Positions 34,377 to 44,218 are shown, counted from the stretch's first letter. The stretch: 64,000 nucleotides of DNA from Pseudomonas sp. 7SR1 (GCF_900156465.1 NZ_LT707064.1:4541001-4605000), one strand, 5' to 3'. Numbers and translations: made by a program. The notes: generated by a model not told the origin, from the sequence alone.

Positions 34377-37300
34377 ATGACTATTGGCGAGCAGAAATCC
34401 TTGTTCACCCCCACGGCAGCCACCGACCTGGAAGTCGTGGCCACCGGTGCCGACGTTACCCTGGACGAAACGGCCGGCCTGCAGAACGGCACCGCGACAC
34501 CAGGCACTGCGGGCGATGCCGACGACAACGACATCCTGCTGACGTCCCTGCCCTCTGCCTTTGCCAGTCGCCTGACCGCCCTCGGTGCCGGCACCGCTAC
34601 GGGCGCAGCGCTGAGTGGCTATACCGGCGCAGCCGGCAATAGCGGCAGCAATGCGTTCACGCTTTCCGCCGACCCTGGTGCGATCATTACCGATATCGGC
34701 TTCGTCGACAGTTCCGGGGTACCCCTGGACGGTGTCGACAGCGGTCTGTTCACCCTGGATGGCATCAGCATCCTGCTCTACACGGACACTGACAACAACA
34801 TCGCCCTCGGCCGCGCCGGAGGCTCGGACGGTGCGATTGTATTTGCCGCCTACATCGAGGAAACCGGCTCGCCTGTCTCTGGTGGCAAGATCTGGACCGT
34901 GGAATACGCCGCGTTGAGCCATCCGGACACCACCAACCCCGATGACCCGCTCAGCCTGCAGGACAAAGTCTTCATCGGCGCCAGCCAGGACCTTGAGTTC
35001 AGCCTGGCCAATGCACCTTCCGGGCAGAATCTGTTCCTGATGTTCACCGCTGCGAACCCGACGACGGAGGTGGTCGACGGTGTTACCCGTATCACCGAGC
35101 CCACCATCATTGCCACCGGGAAGAACCCCGCCGACCAGTCCAGCGGCGTCAACATCACCACCGGCGACACCGTCAATACAAGCCAGGCCGGCGGACCGAC
35201 CACCTTCGGTACCAACAACCAGATGATCGTGGAACAGGAAGGCATTCGATTTACCTTTGTCACCGGGGCCAGGCAGGATGTGACCATACCCAACCTGGAC
35301 CAGAACGAAGCGGACCTTGAATCCAACATCGATTTCACCGAGATGTTCGATGCCAAGACCGCGAGCTTTGACGTGGTGCAATTGCAAAGCGGCAAAAGTG
35401 CCGTGATCACCGTCAGCGCTTTCGACACTGCTGTCGAAGCGGGCGCGGACTTTATCAACGGCTATGCGGGGGATGACCCCGTTGCGATCACCAACGTGCG
35501 CGTCATCAATATCAGTACCGGTCTGGTGATCGCAGATTCGGACGGCTCGGTGACTGATCCAACCCTCCTGATCAGCTTCGTGGATGGCGTTGCGACCATC
35601 AGCGGTGTGAAGGCCGGTTATCAGATCGAATACAGCACCACAGCGGATCACAACCGTGTGCTGATCGAAAATGGCGCGGCCGTGGATGCCAAAGGCAATA
35701 ACCACGCCGATTTCGATATTGGCGGCTTCACCCTGCTCCAGGCCTCTGTCGCCAAGGCCGAGATAGGCTCGCAGATCATTTTCGAAGACGACGGTCCAAG
35801 CATCACTACCACCGGCACGGAACCTACGTTGACCGTAGACGAGACGGTGCTGGCGACTGACGCGACCCAGAGCTTCGCCGCCAACTTCACCTCGGCGTTC
35901 GGTGCCGATGGCGCTGGCACGAAGGCCTATTCACTGGGAGTGGTCGCCGGTGCCTGCGGATTGACCGACACGGCCACGGGTGAAGCGGTGAACCTGTCGC
36001 TCAACGGTACAGTGGTGGAAGGCCGTACCGCCGGCACCAACCTGCTGGTATTCACCGTCAGCGTGGATGCCGATGGCAGCGTTACCCTGGATCAGCTTCG
36101 AGCAGTGGTCCATCCGGATGCCACCGATCCGAATGATTCAACGAGCCTGACTTCGGACGAGCTGGTCACACTGACGGCAACCACAATCGACAGGGACGGC
36201 GACAGTGTCCAGGCAACGCTGAACATCGGGCAGAACCTGGTATTCAGGGATGATGGTCCCAGCATCAGCACCACCGGTACGGAACCTGCACTGACAGTGG
36301 ACGAAACGGACCTGACCAGTGACGCGACCCAAGGCTTTGCCGCCAATTTCACCTCTGCTTTCGGGGCTGACGGCGCCGGCACCCTCACCTACGCGCTGGG
36401 AGTGGTCGCCGGCGCTTCGGGGCTGACCGACACCGCCACGGGCGAAGCGGTGAACCTGTCGCTCAATGGCACGGTGGTGGAGGGTCGTACGGCCGGCACC
36501 AACCTGCTGGTATTCACCGCCAGCGTGGATACCAATGGCAGCGTTACCCTGGATCAGCTTCGTGCAGTGGTTCACCCGGATGCCACCAATCCCGACGATT
36601 CGACGAGCCTGGCATCGGACAATCTGGTCACCCTGACGGCAACCGTGACCGACAAGGAAGGCGACACGGCCCAGGCGATCCTGGATATCGGCCATGACCT
36701 GGTGTTCAAGGACGACGGCCCCAGCATCAGCACCACCGGTACGGAACCCACCCTGACGGTGGACGAGACCGACCTGACGAGCGACGCGACCGAGGGTTTC
36801 GCGGCCAACTTCACCTCAGCGTTCGGCGCCGATGGCGCCGGCACCCTGAGCTATGCGCTGGGCGTGGTCGCCGGCGCCTCGGGGCTGACCGACAGCGCCT
36901 CGGGCGAAGCGGTGAACCTATCGCTCAACGGCACGGTGGTGGAAGGTCGTACGGCTGGCACCAACCTGCTGGTCTTTACCGTCAGTGTGGCCAGCAACGG
37001 CAACGTTACGCTGGATCAGCTCCGGGCGATCATTCATCCGGATGCAACCAATCCTGATGACTCGACGAGCCTGAGCGCGGATAACCTGGTGACGTTGGCC
37101 GCGACCAAGACAGACAAGGATGGGGACATGGCCCAGGCGACGCTCAATATCGGGCAGAACCTGATATTCAAGGACGACGGCCCATCGCTCGCCTTCGGCA
37201 ACCTGATCGGGACCGGCAGCGTACTGCCGCAATACGGTTACTGGGACCGGTCCGCCGGGGCCGATGGACTGGGCGCGGCCGGGTTGGATATTTCCCTGCT

Positions 37301-38537
37301 CAACGGCCAGTTCACCCTGGTCCGGCCAGACAACACGACCACCACCGGAACCGGGACACTGACGGAACAGGCGCCCTCGCCGGACATCGACGGTGCGTAT
37401 CATTTTTCCGGCACCCTGACCGGTGACTTCGACAACAACGCCGACACAGCGCACACCAGCGTCGATTACACGCTGACGGCTTATGCCAATGGCAGCTACG
37501 CACTCGATCTGGTGCAAGGCTTCAGTTCGACCATCGTGCGCAGCAGCGCCGACGGCTCCCTCGATGCCGGCGGCCCGGACCCCGTGCGCACATTGTTGAT
37601 CCCGGAAACCAACGCCCCGACCATTCCTTCGGCCTCGGAGGAAATCGTGTTCTTCTCCGCGAAGGCGCTTGCCTCCACCACAGACATCCTGGCGGGTATC
37701 GGCCTTGGCGCACCCGACCCCACCGAGGCGGCCCTGCAGACCAATCCCCTGCCCTCGTACATCGACCCGACGGCGATGAACGTCAGCACCTCCGGGATCG
37801 GCGTGGGCAACAATCTCCTCCAGGGCGATAACCTGGCGGCGATCGGCGCCGCCGATGAAAGCTTCGTCATCAACCCGGAAAGCCTGCTGACCGGCATGAA
37901 GATCTTCATCGACAACTCCGTGGCGGGCTATAACACGGCCACCGAAGACCTGTACTTCAGGATCTTCTACGAGGATGGCACTTTCTCCAATCTCACGGAG
38001 GTGAACACCCTGACTGCGGAAGCCGGCGGCCAGGTGTCTTTCCTGGTCGAACGTGAAGGCACGGCGATGATCGATGCCGTCCAGCTCACCATGGCCCGGG
38101 GCGCGATCAAGATTCCAGTGATCCAGTTCATCCAGGAATCCGAGAGCCTGGCCAGCGACATCCAGCTGACGTTCAACGCAACGTTGACCGACAAGGATGG
38201 GGATAGCGCCACCAGCACCTTCGACGCCAACCTGTTCGCCGACGAAGCGGACGACGCCACGTTCGACTACCTGCTGGCAGGCACGGGCGGTGAGCGAGAT
38301 GCCTTCAACGTCGACCTGACATTCACCGAAAACCTGTACCAGCTCACCGGCTTCGATACCGCAGGCCAGCGAGACAGCCTGGTACTCAACGGTGACCAGG
38401 GCGCGGTGGTACAACTGATCGACAACACGGGAGCCGACAGCATCGTGACGGTGGCCGAGTCGGGCGGACAGGTGACTACCATTACCCTGGTGGGCGTCGA
38501 CCTGCTGAGTACCGACATCGTGCTTGGCAGTGCCTGA
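34377..38537 (+). CDS. Large type I-secreted repeat protein (DUF5801/VCBS-like, putative adhesin)
   Basis: The 1386-residue acidic protein contains almost no cysteine and is rich in Thr, Asp, Gly and Ala. An N-terminal DUF5801-like region (about 20-160: VTLDETAG, then the LPSAFASRL and FTLSADPGA segments) is followed by three 154-residue tandem units that each begin DDGPSI-TTGTEP-LTVDET. A C-terminal module carries a FDANLFADEADDATFDYLLAGT-like stretch and ends in DIVLGSA, the acidic-hydrophobic tail typical of type I substrates. Nonapeptide RTX repeats are not seen. It faces a complete type I exporter (39751-44218), its obvious partner. The start at 34377 follows GGAG; an earlier ATG at 34329 has no site. 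It lacks a clear LapA-type retention module. Confidence 0.82.
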   Translation: MTIGEQKSLFTPTAATDLEVVATGADVTLDETAGLQNGTATPGTAGDADDNDILLTSLPSAFASRLTALGAGTATGAALSGYTGAAGNSGSNAFTLSADPGAIITDIGFVDSSGVPLDGVDSGLFTLDGISILLYTDTDNNIALGRAGGSDGAIVFAAYIEETGSPVSGGKIWTVEYAALSHPDTTNPDDPLSLQDKVFIGASQDLEFSLANAPSGQNLFLMFTAANPTTEVVDGVTRITEPTIIATGKNPADQSSGVNITTGDTVNTSQAGGPTTFGTNNQMIVEQEGIRFTFVTGARQDVTIPNLDQNEADLESNIDFTEMFDAKTASFDVVQLQSGKSAVITVSAFDTAVEAGADFINGYAGDDPVAITNVRVINISTGLVIADSDGSVTDPTLLISFVDGVATISGVKAGYQIEYSTTADHNRVLIENGAAVDAKGNNHADFDIGGFTLLQASVAKAEIGSQIIFEDDGPSITTTGTEPTLTVDETVLATDATQSFAANFTSAFGADGAGTKAYSLGVVAGACGLTDTATGEAVNLSLNGTVVEGRTAGTNLLVFTVSVDADGSVTLDQLRAVVHPDATDPNDSTSLTSDELVTLTATTIDRDGDSVQATLNIGQNLVFRDDGPSISTTGTEPALTVDETDLTSDATQGFAANFTSAFGADGAGTLTYALGVVAGASGLTDTATGEAVNLSLNGTVVEGRTAGTNLLVFTASVDTNGSVTLDQLRAVVHPDATNPDDSTSLASDNLVTLTATVTDKEGDTAQAILDIGHDLVFKDDGPSISTTGTEPTLTVDETDLTSDATEGFAANFTSAFGADGAGTLSYALGVVAGASGLTDSASGEAVNLSLNGTVVEGRTAGTNLLVFTVSVASNGNVTLDQLRAIIHPDATNPDDSTSLSADNLVTLAATKTDKDGDMAQATLNIGQNLIFKDDGPSLAFGNLIGTGSVLPQYGYWDRSAGADGLGAAGLDISLLNGQFTLVRPDNTTTTGTGTLTEQAPSPDIDGAYHFSGTLTGDFDNNADTAHTSVDYTLTAYANGSYALDLVQGFSSTIVRSSADGSLDAGGPDPVRTLLIPETNAPTIPSASEEIVFFSAKALASTTDILAGIGLGAPDPTEAALQTNPLPSYIDPTAMNVSTSGIGVGNNLLQGDNLAAIGAADESFVINPESLLTGMKIFIDNSVAGYNTATEDLYFRIFYEDGTFSNLTEVNTLTAEAGGQVSFLVEREGTAMIDAVQLTMARGAIKIPVIQFIQESESLASDIQLTFNATLTDKDGDSATSTFDANLFADEADDATFDYLLAGTGGERDAFNVDLTFTENLYQLTGFDTAGQRDSLVLNGDQGAVVQLIDNTGADSIVTVAESGGQVTTITLVGVDLLSTDIVLGSA
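35787..37172 (+). repeat. Three 462-bp tandem repeats in the secreted protein gene
   Basis: Units begin at 35787, 36249 and 36711, each exactly 462 bp (154 codons); a truncated fourth unit begins at 37173. They share long identical stretches at the DNA level, so recombination could change copy number. Residue differences are concentrated at a few positions (for example Ala/Cys in the VVAGA-GLTD segment). Confidence 0.9.
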
Positions 38538-38559
38538 TAACCGAAGGTGCTTGACCCGA

Positions 38560-38589
38560 TGCGAGGGCGGCCTGGAAGCCACCCTCGCA
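38560..38589. terminator. Hairpin terminator between convergent genes
   Basis: A 12-bp stem with one mismatch (38560-38571 with 38578-38589) and a CTGGAA loop sits between the secreted protein gene (ends 38537) and the LuxR gene (ends 38599). It could stop transcription from both sides; a T-run is lacking. Confidence 0.6.
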
Positions 38590-38598
38590 CGATGAGCA

Positions 38599-39318
38599 TC
38601 AATCCAGCTCCACCCAGGTCGACTCGGGTGGTGCCTGGTTGCTGGTGAGCCCGTGTTTGAGGGCATACATCAGCAGGTCGATGCGATTGATGAGATTGAG
38701 CTTCTGATAGATGTTGCTCAGATGATTGTGCACGGTGTGTTCGCTGATGCCCAAACGCTCGGCGATGCTGATGTATTTGGCGGAAGGATCACCCACGATG
38801 GCGAGAATCAGCTCTCTTTCGCGCAGAGTCAGCCGCGCCTGCTTGGCCTGCTCCAGGTTGCACTTCAACGGTATGTGCCCACTGGCGGCATAACCTGAAA
38901 GCCCATCGGCCCACGCCCGGTCCATACCGACATCGCGGTGATGAACCTGGATGATGGCCCGGATGATGGATTCCGTCGGATCCTCCGCCAATACAATCCC
39001 GCGGGCCCCTGCCTCGATCGCCTGGGCAGCGGGCACCGCCTCGTAAAGTCCCTTGAGCACCAGGACTTTCATTTCGGCGCTGCGAGTGAGCTCCGCGACG
39101 ACCTCCAGCGGATCCAGGGCGTCCGGAAAGAAGCTGAAGAAGATCACGTTGGGTCGCAATTGATCGGCCAGGTCCAGCGCATTGGTGTAGGTGGAGGCCT
39201 GGCCGCTCACTTCCATCTGGGGCTTCCTGGCATTGATCAGATCGTGAAGCCCCATCAGTACCAGGGGACGACAGTCGATCAGCATCACACGAATCGGTTT
39301 CTTATGGTCCGACGTCAT
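38599..39318 (-). CDS. LuxR-type regulator with degenerate receiver domain
   Basis: The 239-residue protein has a NarL/FixJ layout: receiver-like domain (about 8-125) and C-terminal LuxR helix-turn-helix (about 165-230, LTLRERELILAIV, then YISIAERLGISEHTVHNHLSNIYQKL by its key residues). The receiver keeps one acidic pocket residue (Asp15), but Ser62 stands where the phospho-acceptor Asp belongs (NVIFFSFFP). The usual lysine near position 110 is also replaced (VLAED). It therefore cannot be phosphorylated in the normal way. Its place between the secreted protein gene and the exporter operon suggests that it controls them. No histidine kinase is nearby. Confidence 0.87.
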   Translation of the reverse strand: MTSDHKKPIRVMLIDCRPLVLMGLHDLINARKPQMEVSGQASTYTNALDLADQLRPNVIFFSFFPDALDPLEVVAELTRSAEMKVLVLKGLYEAVPAAQAIEAGARGIVLAEDPTESIIRAIIQVHHRDVGMDRAWADGLSGYAASGHIPLKCNLEQAKQARLTLRERELILAIVGDPSAKYISIAERLGISEHTVHNHLSNIYQKLNLINRIDLLMYALKHGLTSNQAPPESTWVELD

Positions 39319-39750
39319 ATTCCTGGCCCCCCTGAAGCACCGACGAGAGCCTCCATCCTTGACACTTGTTGTGAGGGTGGATAATCCATGAAGCTGGATA
39401 AACCCACTGAGGCGGGATAAACAGGAATAATTATCAACAGCTTACACATGATAATGTGCTCCCTCGAGCCTGTTTGCTGAGTCTAGGCCAGCTGGCGCCC
39501 TGTCAGTCGCAACTGGCAGGGCCGCTGCATCGAGCGCAGATCCGCCGTTTCGCTGCGCGTGGCCAGTCAATAAAAAATATCCATTGAAATCATCCAGCTA
39601 CCTCTTTTTCCTGTGACGATATCGCTGATCTGGAAAAGCGCACTTCGTCAATTAACCGACCAGCGGCGCGAAATTGGAAGTGACAGCCGCAGGCTCGTCA
39701 ATTTGCCGTCGACTCCGCGCAGCGCGGCACGTTGCTGAACGCCGGCGCCT
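39319..39750. other. Intergenic region between type I exporter and LuxR gene
   Basis: These 432 bp lie between the TolC-family stop and the LuxR start, both on the minus strand. They hold an imperfect 10-bp hairpin (39498-39507 with 39512-39521, loop CGCA) and a GC-rich palindrome near 39715 (CCGCG-CAG-CGCGG-like). AT-rich sequence around 39420-39460 is the best place for the LuxR promoter. No gene was found. Confidence 0.45.
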
Positions 39751-41136
39751 TCACCTGGCGGCATCGATACGTTTCTCGCCCGGACCGTTACCGGGGCCCA
39801 GCCAGACATTGACGTTTGCGATGCTGTCGGCTGGTGGTTTTCCTGCCCAGCGATTGAGGATCAGCACATTGCTGAGAAAATCGTATTGCGTCTTGAGCAG
39901 GTCGCGTCGAGCGCGGAACTCGTTGCGCACGCTGGCCAGCACATCGACGGAATTGATCATCCCGTAGCTCAGCGCTTTTTCCGCCGCGACCCGGGACAGC
40001 TGGGCGGAACTCAGGGCCAGGCGATTCGCGGCGATTTTCTCGCCATTGGAGCTGGCCGTCAGATAGGCATTGGTGATTTCCTTGACCACCCGGCGCCGGA
40101 CGGCTTCCAGTTCCTGTTCGGCAACCTGCTGGTCCTGATAGAGCCCACGGACCCTCGCCGAAGTCGAACCACCGCTGTACAGCGGCACCTGGATGCCGAT
40201 TCCAGCGACATAGCTGTCAGTACGCGGAGCGAGGGAATTGTTGTAGCCCTCGTTGGTCTGCAGGGCGCTCAGGTTCAGGCTCAGGGTCGGGTAATGCCCG
40301 CCCTTGCCGCTGCGCAAGGCAGCGCCGGCGGCTTCGACACCGCTCTCGTTGGCCTTGAGGGCCGGGTTGAGCGCGATGCCGTCGCGGACCCAGGCTTCCA
40401 GGCTCTGGGTCGAAACCTGCAAATCAATGTCGTCGCGGATCCGGTTGAGCCTTTCCTTCACGGGGCGCCCGACGATTTCCGCCAATGCCTCGCGGCTGAT
40501 GCTGGCCTGGTTGCGGGCATCGAGCTCCTGAGCTGCCAACAAGTCCACCCTGGCCTTGAGATCAAGCTGGTCGGTGACCAGGGCCAACTGCTTCTCGTAC
40601 AGGGCATTGACCCGATCCAGGCTGCTCTGGGTGGTTCGACGTTCCGCCCGCACCAACTCCAGCTCATCTTCGGCCGCCAGCGCCAGGAAATAACGCCGCG
40701 CCAGCTCCACCGCCGCCTCGGCCTGGGTATCCAGCGCCTGGGATTCGGACTGTCGCGCCAGGCTCTGGAATTTGCGGTAGTTCTCCCACGCCGTTTTGTT
40801 GTAGAGGTACTGACGCAGCACCAGGTTGTAGCTTTCACTGTCGTAGCTGCGCTGCACCAGGTCGCTGTCCTGATGGATTCGATTGGTCCCGGCGTTGAAC
40901 GAAAGTTGCGGCAACAGCGCTCCCATGGCTTCGCGCTGGTGTTCCTGGCCTGCCTGTGCCCGTGCATGGGAAGCCAGTATCTGCGGATCTTCCAGGCGCG
41001 CTTCGCGATACAGCTGCATCAGGTCGGTGGAAAATGTCGAGGCACTGACCCCGGTCGAGATGGTCTCGGAGGCCTGTGCCAGGACGGCATTCGTGGCGAG
41101 CATCAACCCGCCCAAAAAAACGGCTGCACGGTCCAT
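39751..41136 (-). CDS. TolC-family outer-membrane channel of type I secretion
   Basis: The 461-residue protein has a signal peptide (about 1-23) and the paired OEP repeats of TolC proteins. Long heptad-rich helices cover about 40-230 and 260-450, each ending near a beta-barrel strand; YNLVLRQYLYNKTAWENYRKF (given by its Tyr/Trp/Arg positions) and the GIGIQVPLYSGGSTSARVRG region mark equivalent points. It would form the outer-membrane exit duct for the protein encoded at 34377. It begins 3 bp after the stop of the HlyD-type gene, so the two are co-transcribed. Confidence 0.9.
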   Translation of the reverse strand: MDRAAVFLGGLMLATNAVLAQASETISTGVSASTFSTDLMQLYREARLEDPQILASHARAQAGQEHQREAMGALLPQLSFNAGTNRIHQDSDLVQRSYDSESYNLVLRQYLYNKTAWENYRKFQSLARQSESQALDTQAEAAVELARRYFLALAAEDELELVRAERRTTQSSLDRVNALYEKQLALVTDQLDLKARVDLLAAQELDARNQASISREALAEIVGRPVKERLNRIRDDIDLQVSTQSLEAWVRDGIALNPALKANESGVEAAGAALRSGKGGHYPTLSLNLSALQTNEGYNNSLAPRTDSYVAGIGIQVPLYSGGSTSARVRGLYQDQQVAEQELEAVRRRVVKEITNAYLTASSNGEKIAANRLALSSAQLSRVAAEKALSYGMINSVDVLASVRNEFRARRDLLKTQYDFLSNVLILNRWAGKPPADSIANVNVWLGPGNGPGEKRIDAAR

Positions 41137-41139
41137 GCC

Positions 41140-42465
41140 TCACTCCTCGATCATCGATTGAGACAAGGCCGCCCGGGCTGGCTGCATCAAGTACTGCAGC
41201 AGCGTGCGTTCGCCGGTGATGATCAATACATCCGCCGGCATCCCCGGCAGCAGCTTGCGTTCCCCCAGGGTCCGAGCGCCGTTGGCAGTCACCCGCACGC
41301 GTGCCAGGTAATAGGCAGTGCCGGTCTTTTCCTGGGTCAGTCGGTCAGCCGATACGCTGCTGACCTCTCCTTCGATGACGGGCGTCGTTGCACTGTCGAA
41401 CGCGCCAAAACGGATGTCTGCACGTTTGCCGATGGCAATGCGATCGATGTCCACCGGCGCGACCTGGGCCTCGATCACCAGCTCGGAAACCGAAGGCACG
41501 ATGTCCAGCAACGGCGTGGCCGGACTCACCACCCCACCAATGGTGTGCACCGTCATGCCGATCACCATGCCCGCATCGGGGGCGCGGATGACGACACGGC
41601 TGAGGCGGTCTTCCAGGGCCGAGGTCTTTTCCTGCAGGTCGTACATGCGCCCCTGGACTTCGGCCAACTGCTTGACCACATCGGCGTTGAAGTCCTTGTC
41701 GATCTGCAGGATCTGCAACTGGGTTTCGTTGATCTGCAGGCGGGTCCTGTTGATGCTGGAACGGTGATCGGCGAGCTCCGACCTGAGCAGCCCCAGCTTG
41801 CGCTCCTGCTCGACCAGGCGCTGCTTGTCGACGAATCCTTGCTTGAGCAGGTCGCCCAGCTCGGTGATTTCACCGCCATAGGAGCGTTCCAGATGCGCCT
41901 TGGCGGCGATCATCGATTCCAGGCCCTTGACCTGTTGCTGCAGCTGGCCGATACGCTCACGCAATACCGCGACCTGCCCCGCCCGTGCTCCTCGGCGGGC
42001 ATTGAACACCTGGGTCTCGCCTTGGCGTGCCTCCTCAGCACGCAGGCTGGCCGGGCCGGAAGCCTCGCCAAAGTCGATGGTCGCGAGTTCGTCGCGTTCG
42101 GCCCTGAGCCTTGCCTCCATGGCCTTGGTCGCGACCAGTTGGTTTCGGCTGATCTCGTATTCGAAGCGCAACTGGGCGTCGTCGAGAATGATCAAGGGGT
42201 CGTCACGCTGGACGATGTCACCGTCATGGGCCAGCAGCGTCTTGACGATGCCACCTTCCAGGTGCTGGACCGTCTTGCGGTAGGACTGCACGGTGACCAC
42301 CCCCGGCGCGTAAGCGGCGCCATCGATAGGCGCGACTGCCGCCCAGGTGCCGAACAGGCCAAAGGTCACGCCGACAATCGCAATGCCCAGGCGGCGGATC
42401 TTTCGATCGGAGGTCGGTAGTTCGGTAGGGCTTTCAATTCGACGGTCTGGCGTCGCAGGGTTCAT
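41140..42465 (-). CDS. HlyD-family adaptor of type I secretion
   Basis: The 441-residue protein has one N-terminal transmembrane helix (about 28-48) and a lipoyl half-domain (AYAPGVVTVQSYRKTVQHLEGG, by its key Gly and His-Leu-Glu-Gly-Gly residues). A long coiled-coil (about 110-300) and a second lipoyl half with VRAPDAGMVIGM follow, typical of PrtE/LapC-like adaptors. It links the ABC exporter to the TolC channel. The start at 42465 overlaps the ABC gene by 32 bp; the longer frame upstream lies within that gene and is rejected. Confidence 0.9.
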   Translation of the reverse strand: MNPATPDRRIESPTELPTSDRKIRRLGIAIVGVTFGLFGTWAAVAPIDGAAYAPGVVTVQSYRKTVQHLEGGIVKTLLAHDGDIVQRDDPLIILDDAQLRFEYEISRNQLVATKAMEARLRAERDELATIDFGEASGPASLRAEEARQGETQVFNARRGARAGQVAVLRERIGQLQQQVKGLESMIAAKAHLERSYGGEITELGDLLKQGFVDKQRLVEQERKLGLLRSELADHRSSINRTRLQINETQLQILQIDKDFNADVVKQLAEVQGRMYDLQEKTSALEDRLSRVVIRAPDAGMVIGMTVHTIGGVVSPATPLLDIVPSVSELVIEAQVAPVDIDRIAIGKRADIRFGAFDSATTPVIEGEVSSVSADRLTQEKTGTAYYLARVRVTANGARTLGERKLLPGMPADVLIITGERTLLQYLMQPARAALSQSMIEE

Positions 42466-44218
42466 CGGTATCACCCCTGCCGGTATCGACACACGTGATG
42501 CCGGCGCTGGCGGGCATGGCGGGCTTCTGTGCCCGCTGTTGCTGCGCTTTGAGTTCGGCCAGCACATCCTCGCGTGCCCCATACAGACTGATCGTTCCGG
42601 CGTTCATCACCAGGAGCCGGTTGAGTTGCGACACGATATTGGTGCGGTGCGTGATGACGAACAGCGTCGCGCCGGTCTGCTTGAGCTGCTGCAAGGCAGC
42701 CGCCAGGGCACGGTCACCGACGTCATCCAGGTTGGAATTGGGCTCGTCGAGCACGATCAGGCGCGGGCGGCCATAGAGCGCTCGGGCCAGACCGATGCGC
42801 TGGCGCTGCCCTGCCGACAGCATCACACCTTCACTGCCGATGACGGTGTCGTAGCCATCGGGCAGTTGCAGGATCATCTCGTGGACACCGGCGGTCCTGG
42901 CGGCCAGGATGACCTCCGCCGGATCCACCGCGGAGAAGCGTGCGATGTTCTCCGCGATACTGCCCTCGAACAATTCGATGTCCTGGGGCAAGTAGCCGAT
43001 ATGGGGGCCGAGATCATGCTTGTTCCAGGCACTGATGTCCGCGCCATCGAGCCGGACCACCCCATGTTGGGCGACCCACACCCCGATGAGCGCCCGGGCC
43101 AGGGTCGACTTGCCCGCGGCACTGGGGCCGATGATGCCGACCATGCAACCGGCCGGCACGCTGAAGCTGATGTTCTTGATGATCGGGGTCCTGGAGCCGG
43201 GCGCTGTCACCACCAGGTTCTCCACCTGCACATGTCCCTGGGGCGCCGGCAAGGGCATGCATTCGGGTTGGGCTTGTTGTTTGCGCAGGATGTCGTTCAG
43301 GCGACCATACTGCGACCGCGCGGCGGTGAAACCCTTCCAGCTGCCGATGATCAGGTCGATGGGAGCCAGGGCCCGCCCCAGCAGCACGGAGCCGGCGAAC
43401 ACCATGCCGGCACCCACCTGGTGATCCACCGCCAGGTACGCACCCACTCCCAGTACCAGCGATTGCACCAGCAGCCGGAAGGTCCGGGACAGCGTGCTGA
43501 TGGCCGCGCCTCGATTGCTCGCCAGCGCCTGCAGCAACAGCACGCTCCGTTGCCGACGCCCCCATCGGTCCATCAGGGTTTCAAGCATGCCCATGGACTC
43601 GATGACTTCGGCGTTACGCAGGTTCTTCGTGGTGTCGAGCGTGGCGCCGATGTGCTCCTTGTTGGCCTGGGCCAGCACCGGCCCGGTGAGTTTTTCGTTG
43701 ATGAACGCGAGCATCAGCAACAACAGGGCACTGCTCGTGGCGACCCAGCCAAACCAGGGATGGAAGACAAACATCACGGCGATATAGATCGGTAGCCAGG
43801 GCGCGTCGAAGAAAGCGAACAGGCCATTGCCGGAAAGAAACTGCCGCAAGCCTGTCAGGTCGTTGAGGGACTGAGCCGAGGCGTCCATGCCACCGCTGTC
43901 CAGCGCCCGTCTGAAGCTGGCCTTGTAGACCTGGCGACTGAGCAGTACATCCAGCCGGGTACTGACGTGGACCATGATGCGCGAACGTATCCACTCCAGG
44001 GACCCCAGGGTCACCACCAGCCCGGTCATGATCAGCGTCAGCATGGCCAGGGTGGTGAGACTGCCGCTGGTCATCACTCGACCGTAGACCTGGAGCATGT
44101 AGAAGGTCGGAACGAGCATGAGTGCATTGATGAAAAGGCTGAAGAAGCCTACAGAAATGAAGCTGTCCCTGCAGGCCTCCAACGCTTTCCCGAGACTGTT
44201 TTCAGATGCGCTTCGCAT
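42434..44218 (-). CDS. Type I secretion ABC transporter (PrtD/AprD-like)
   Basis: The 594-residue protein has an N-terminal transmembrane region (about 20-300, six hydrophobic segments) and an ABC domain. Walker A is GPSAAGKST (364-372), the signature is LSAGQ (467-471) and Walker B is LIVLDEP (487-493). There is no C39 peptidase or C39-like domain, so it belongs to the PrtD subgroup that exports proteins by a C-terminal signal. The C-terminal about 35 residues after the domain are low in conservation. It is the first gene of the exporter operon. Confidence 0.92.
   Translation of the reverse strand: MRSASENSLGKALEACRDSFISVGFFSLFINALMLVPTFYMLQVYGRVMTSGSLTTLAMLTLIMTGLVVTLGSLEWIRSRIMVHVSTRLDVLLSRQVYKASFRRALDSGGMDASAQSLNDLTGLRQFLSGNGLFAFFDAPWLPIYIAVMFVFHPWFGWVATSSALLLLMLAFINEKLTGPVLAQANKEHIGATLDTTKNLRNAEVIESMGMLETLMDRWGRRQRSVLLLQALASNRGAAISTLSRTFRLLVQSLVLGVGAYLAVDHQVGAGMVFAGSVLLGRALAPIDLIIGSWKGFTAARSQYGRLNDILRKQQAQPECMPLPAPQGHVQVENLVVTAPGSRTPIIKNISFSVPAGCMVGIIGPSAAGKSTLARALIGVWVAQHGVVRLDGADISAWNKHDLGPHIGYLPQDIELFEGSIAENIARFSAVDPAEVILAARTAGVHEMILQLPDGYDTVIGSEGVMLSAGQRQRIGLARALYGRPRLIVLDEPNSNLDDVGDRALAAALQQLKQTGATLFVITHRTNIVSQLNRLLVMNAGTISLYGAREDVLAELKAQQQRAQKPAMPASAGITCVDTGRGDTDEPCDARPSN

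Noticed and set aside
34377..34700. A LapG-type cleavage site and retention module at the N-terminus of the secreted protein
   Set aside because: Only a GAAG-like tetrapeptide within a DUF5801-like region is seen; the compact retention module and the LapD/LapG genes are missing in the window.
34359..35705. A 448-codon minus-strand frame in the first part of the secreted protein gene
   Set aside because: Shadow of the same kind; the plus-strand frame has the type I substrate composition and family motifs.
36918..38666. A 582-codon open frame on the minus strand inside the secreted protein gene
   Set aside because: Its repeats mirror the codon pattern of the tandem units on the other strand; no RBS and no domain.
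39886..42420. An 844-codon open frame on the plus strand opposite the TolC and HlyD genes
   Set aside because: It is antisense to two well-supported genes, spans both, lacks a start site and family resemblance, and reflects the GC-rich third codon positions of the real genes.
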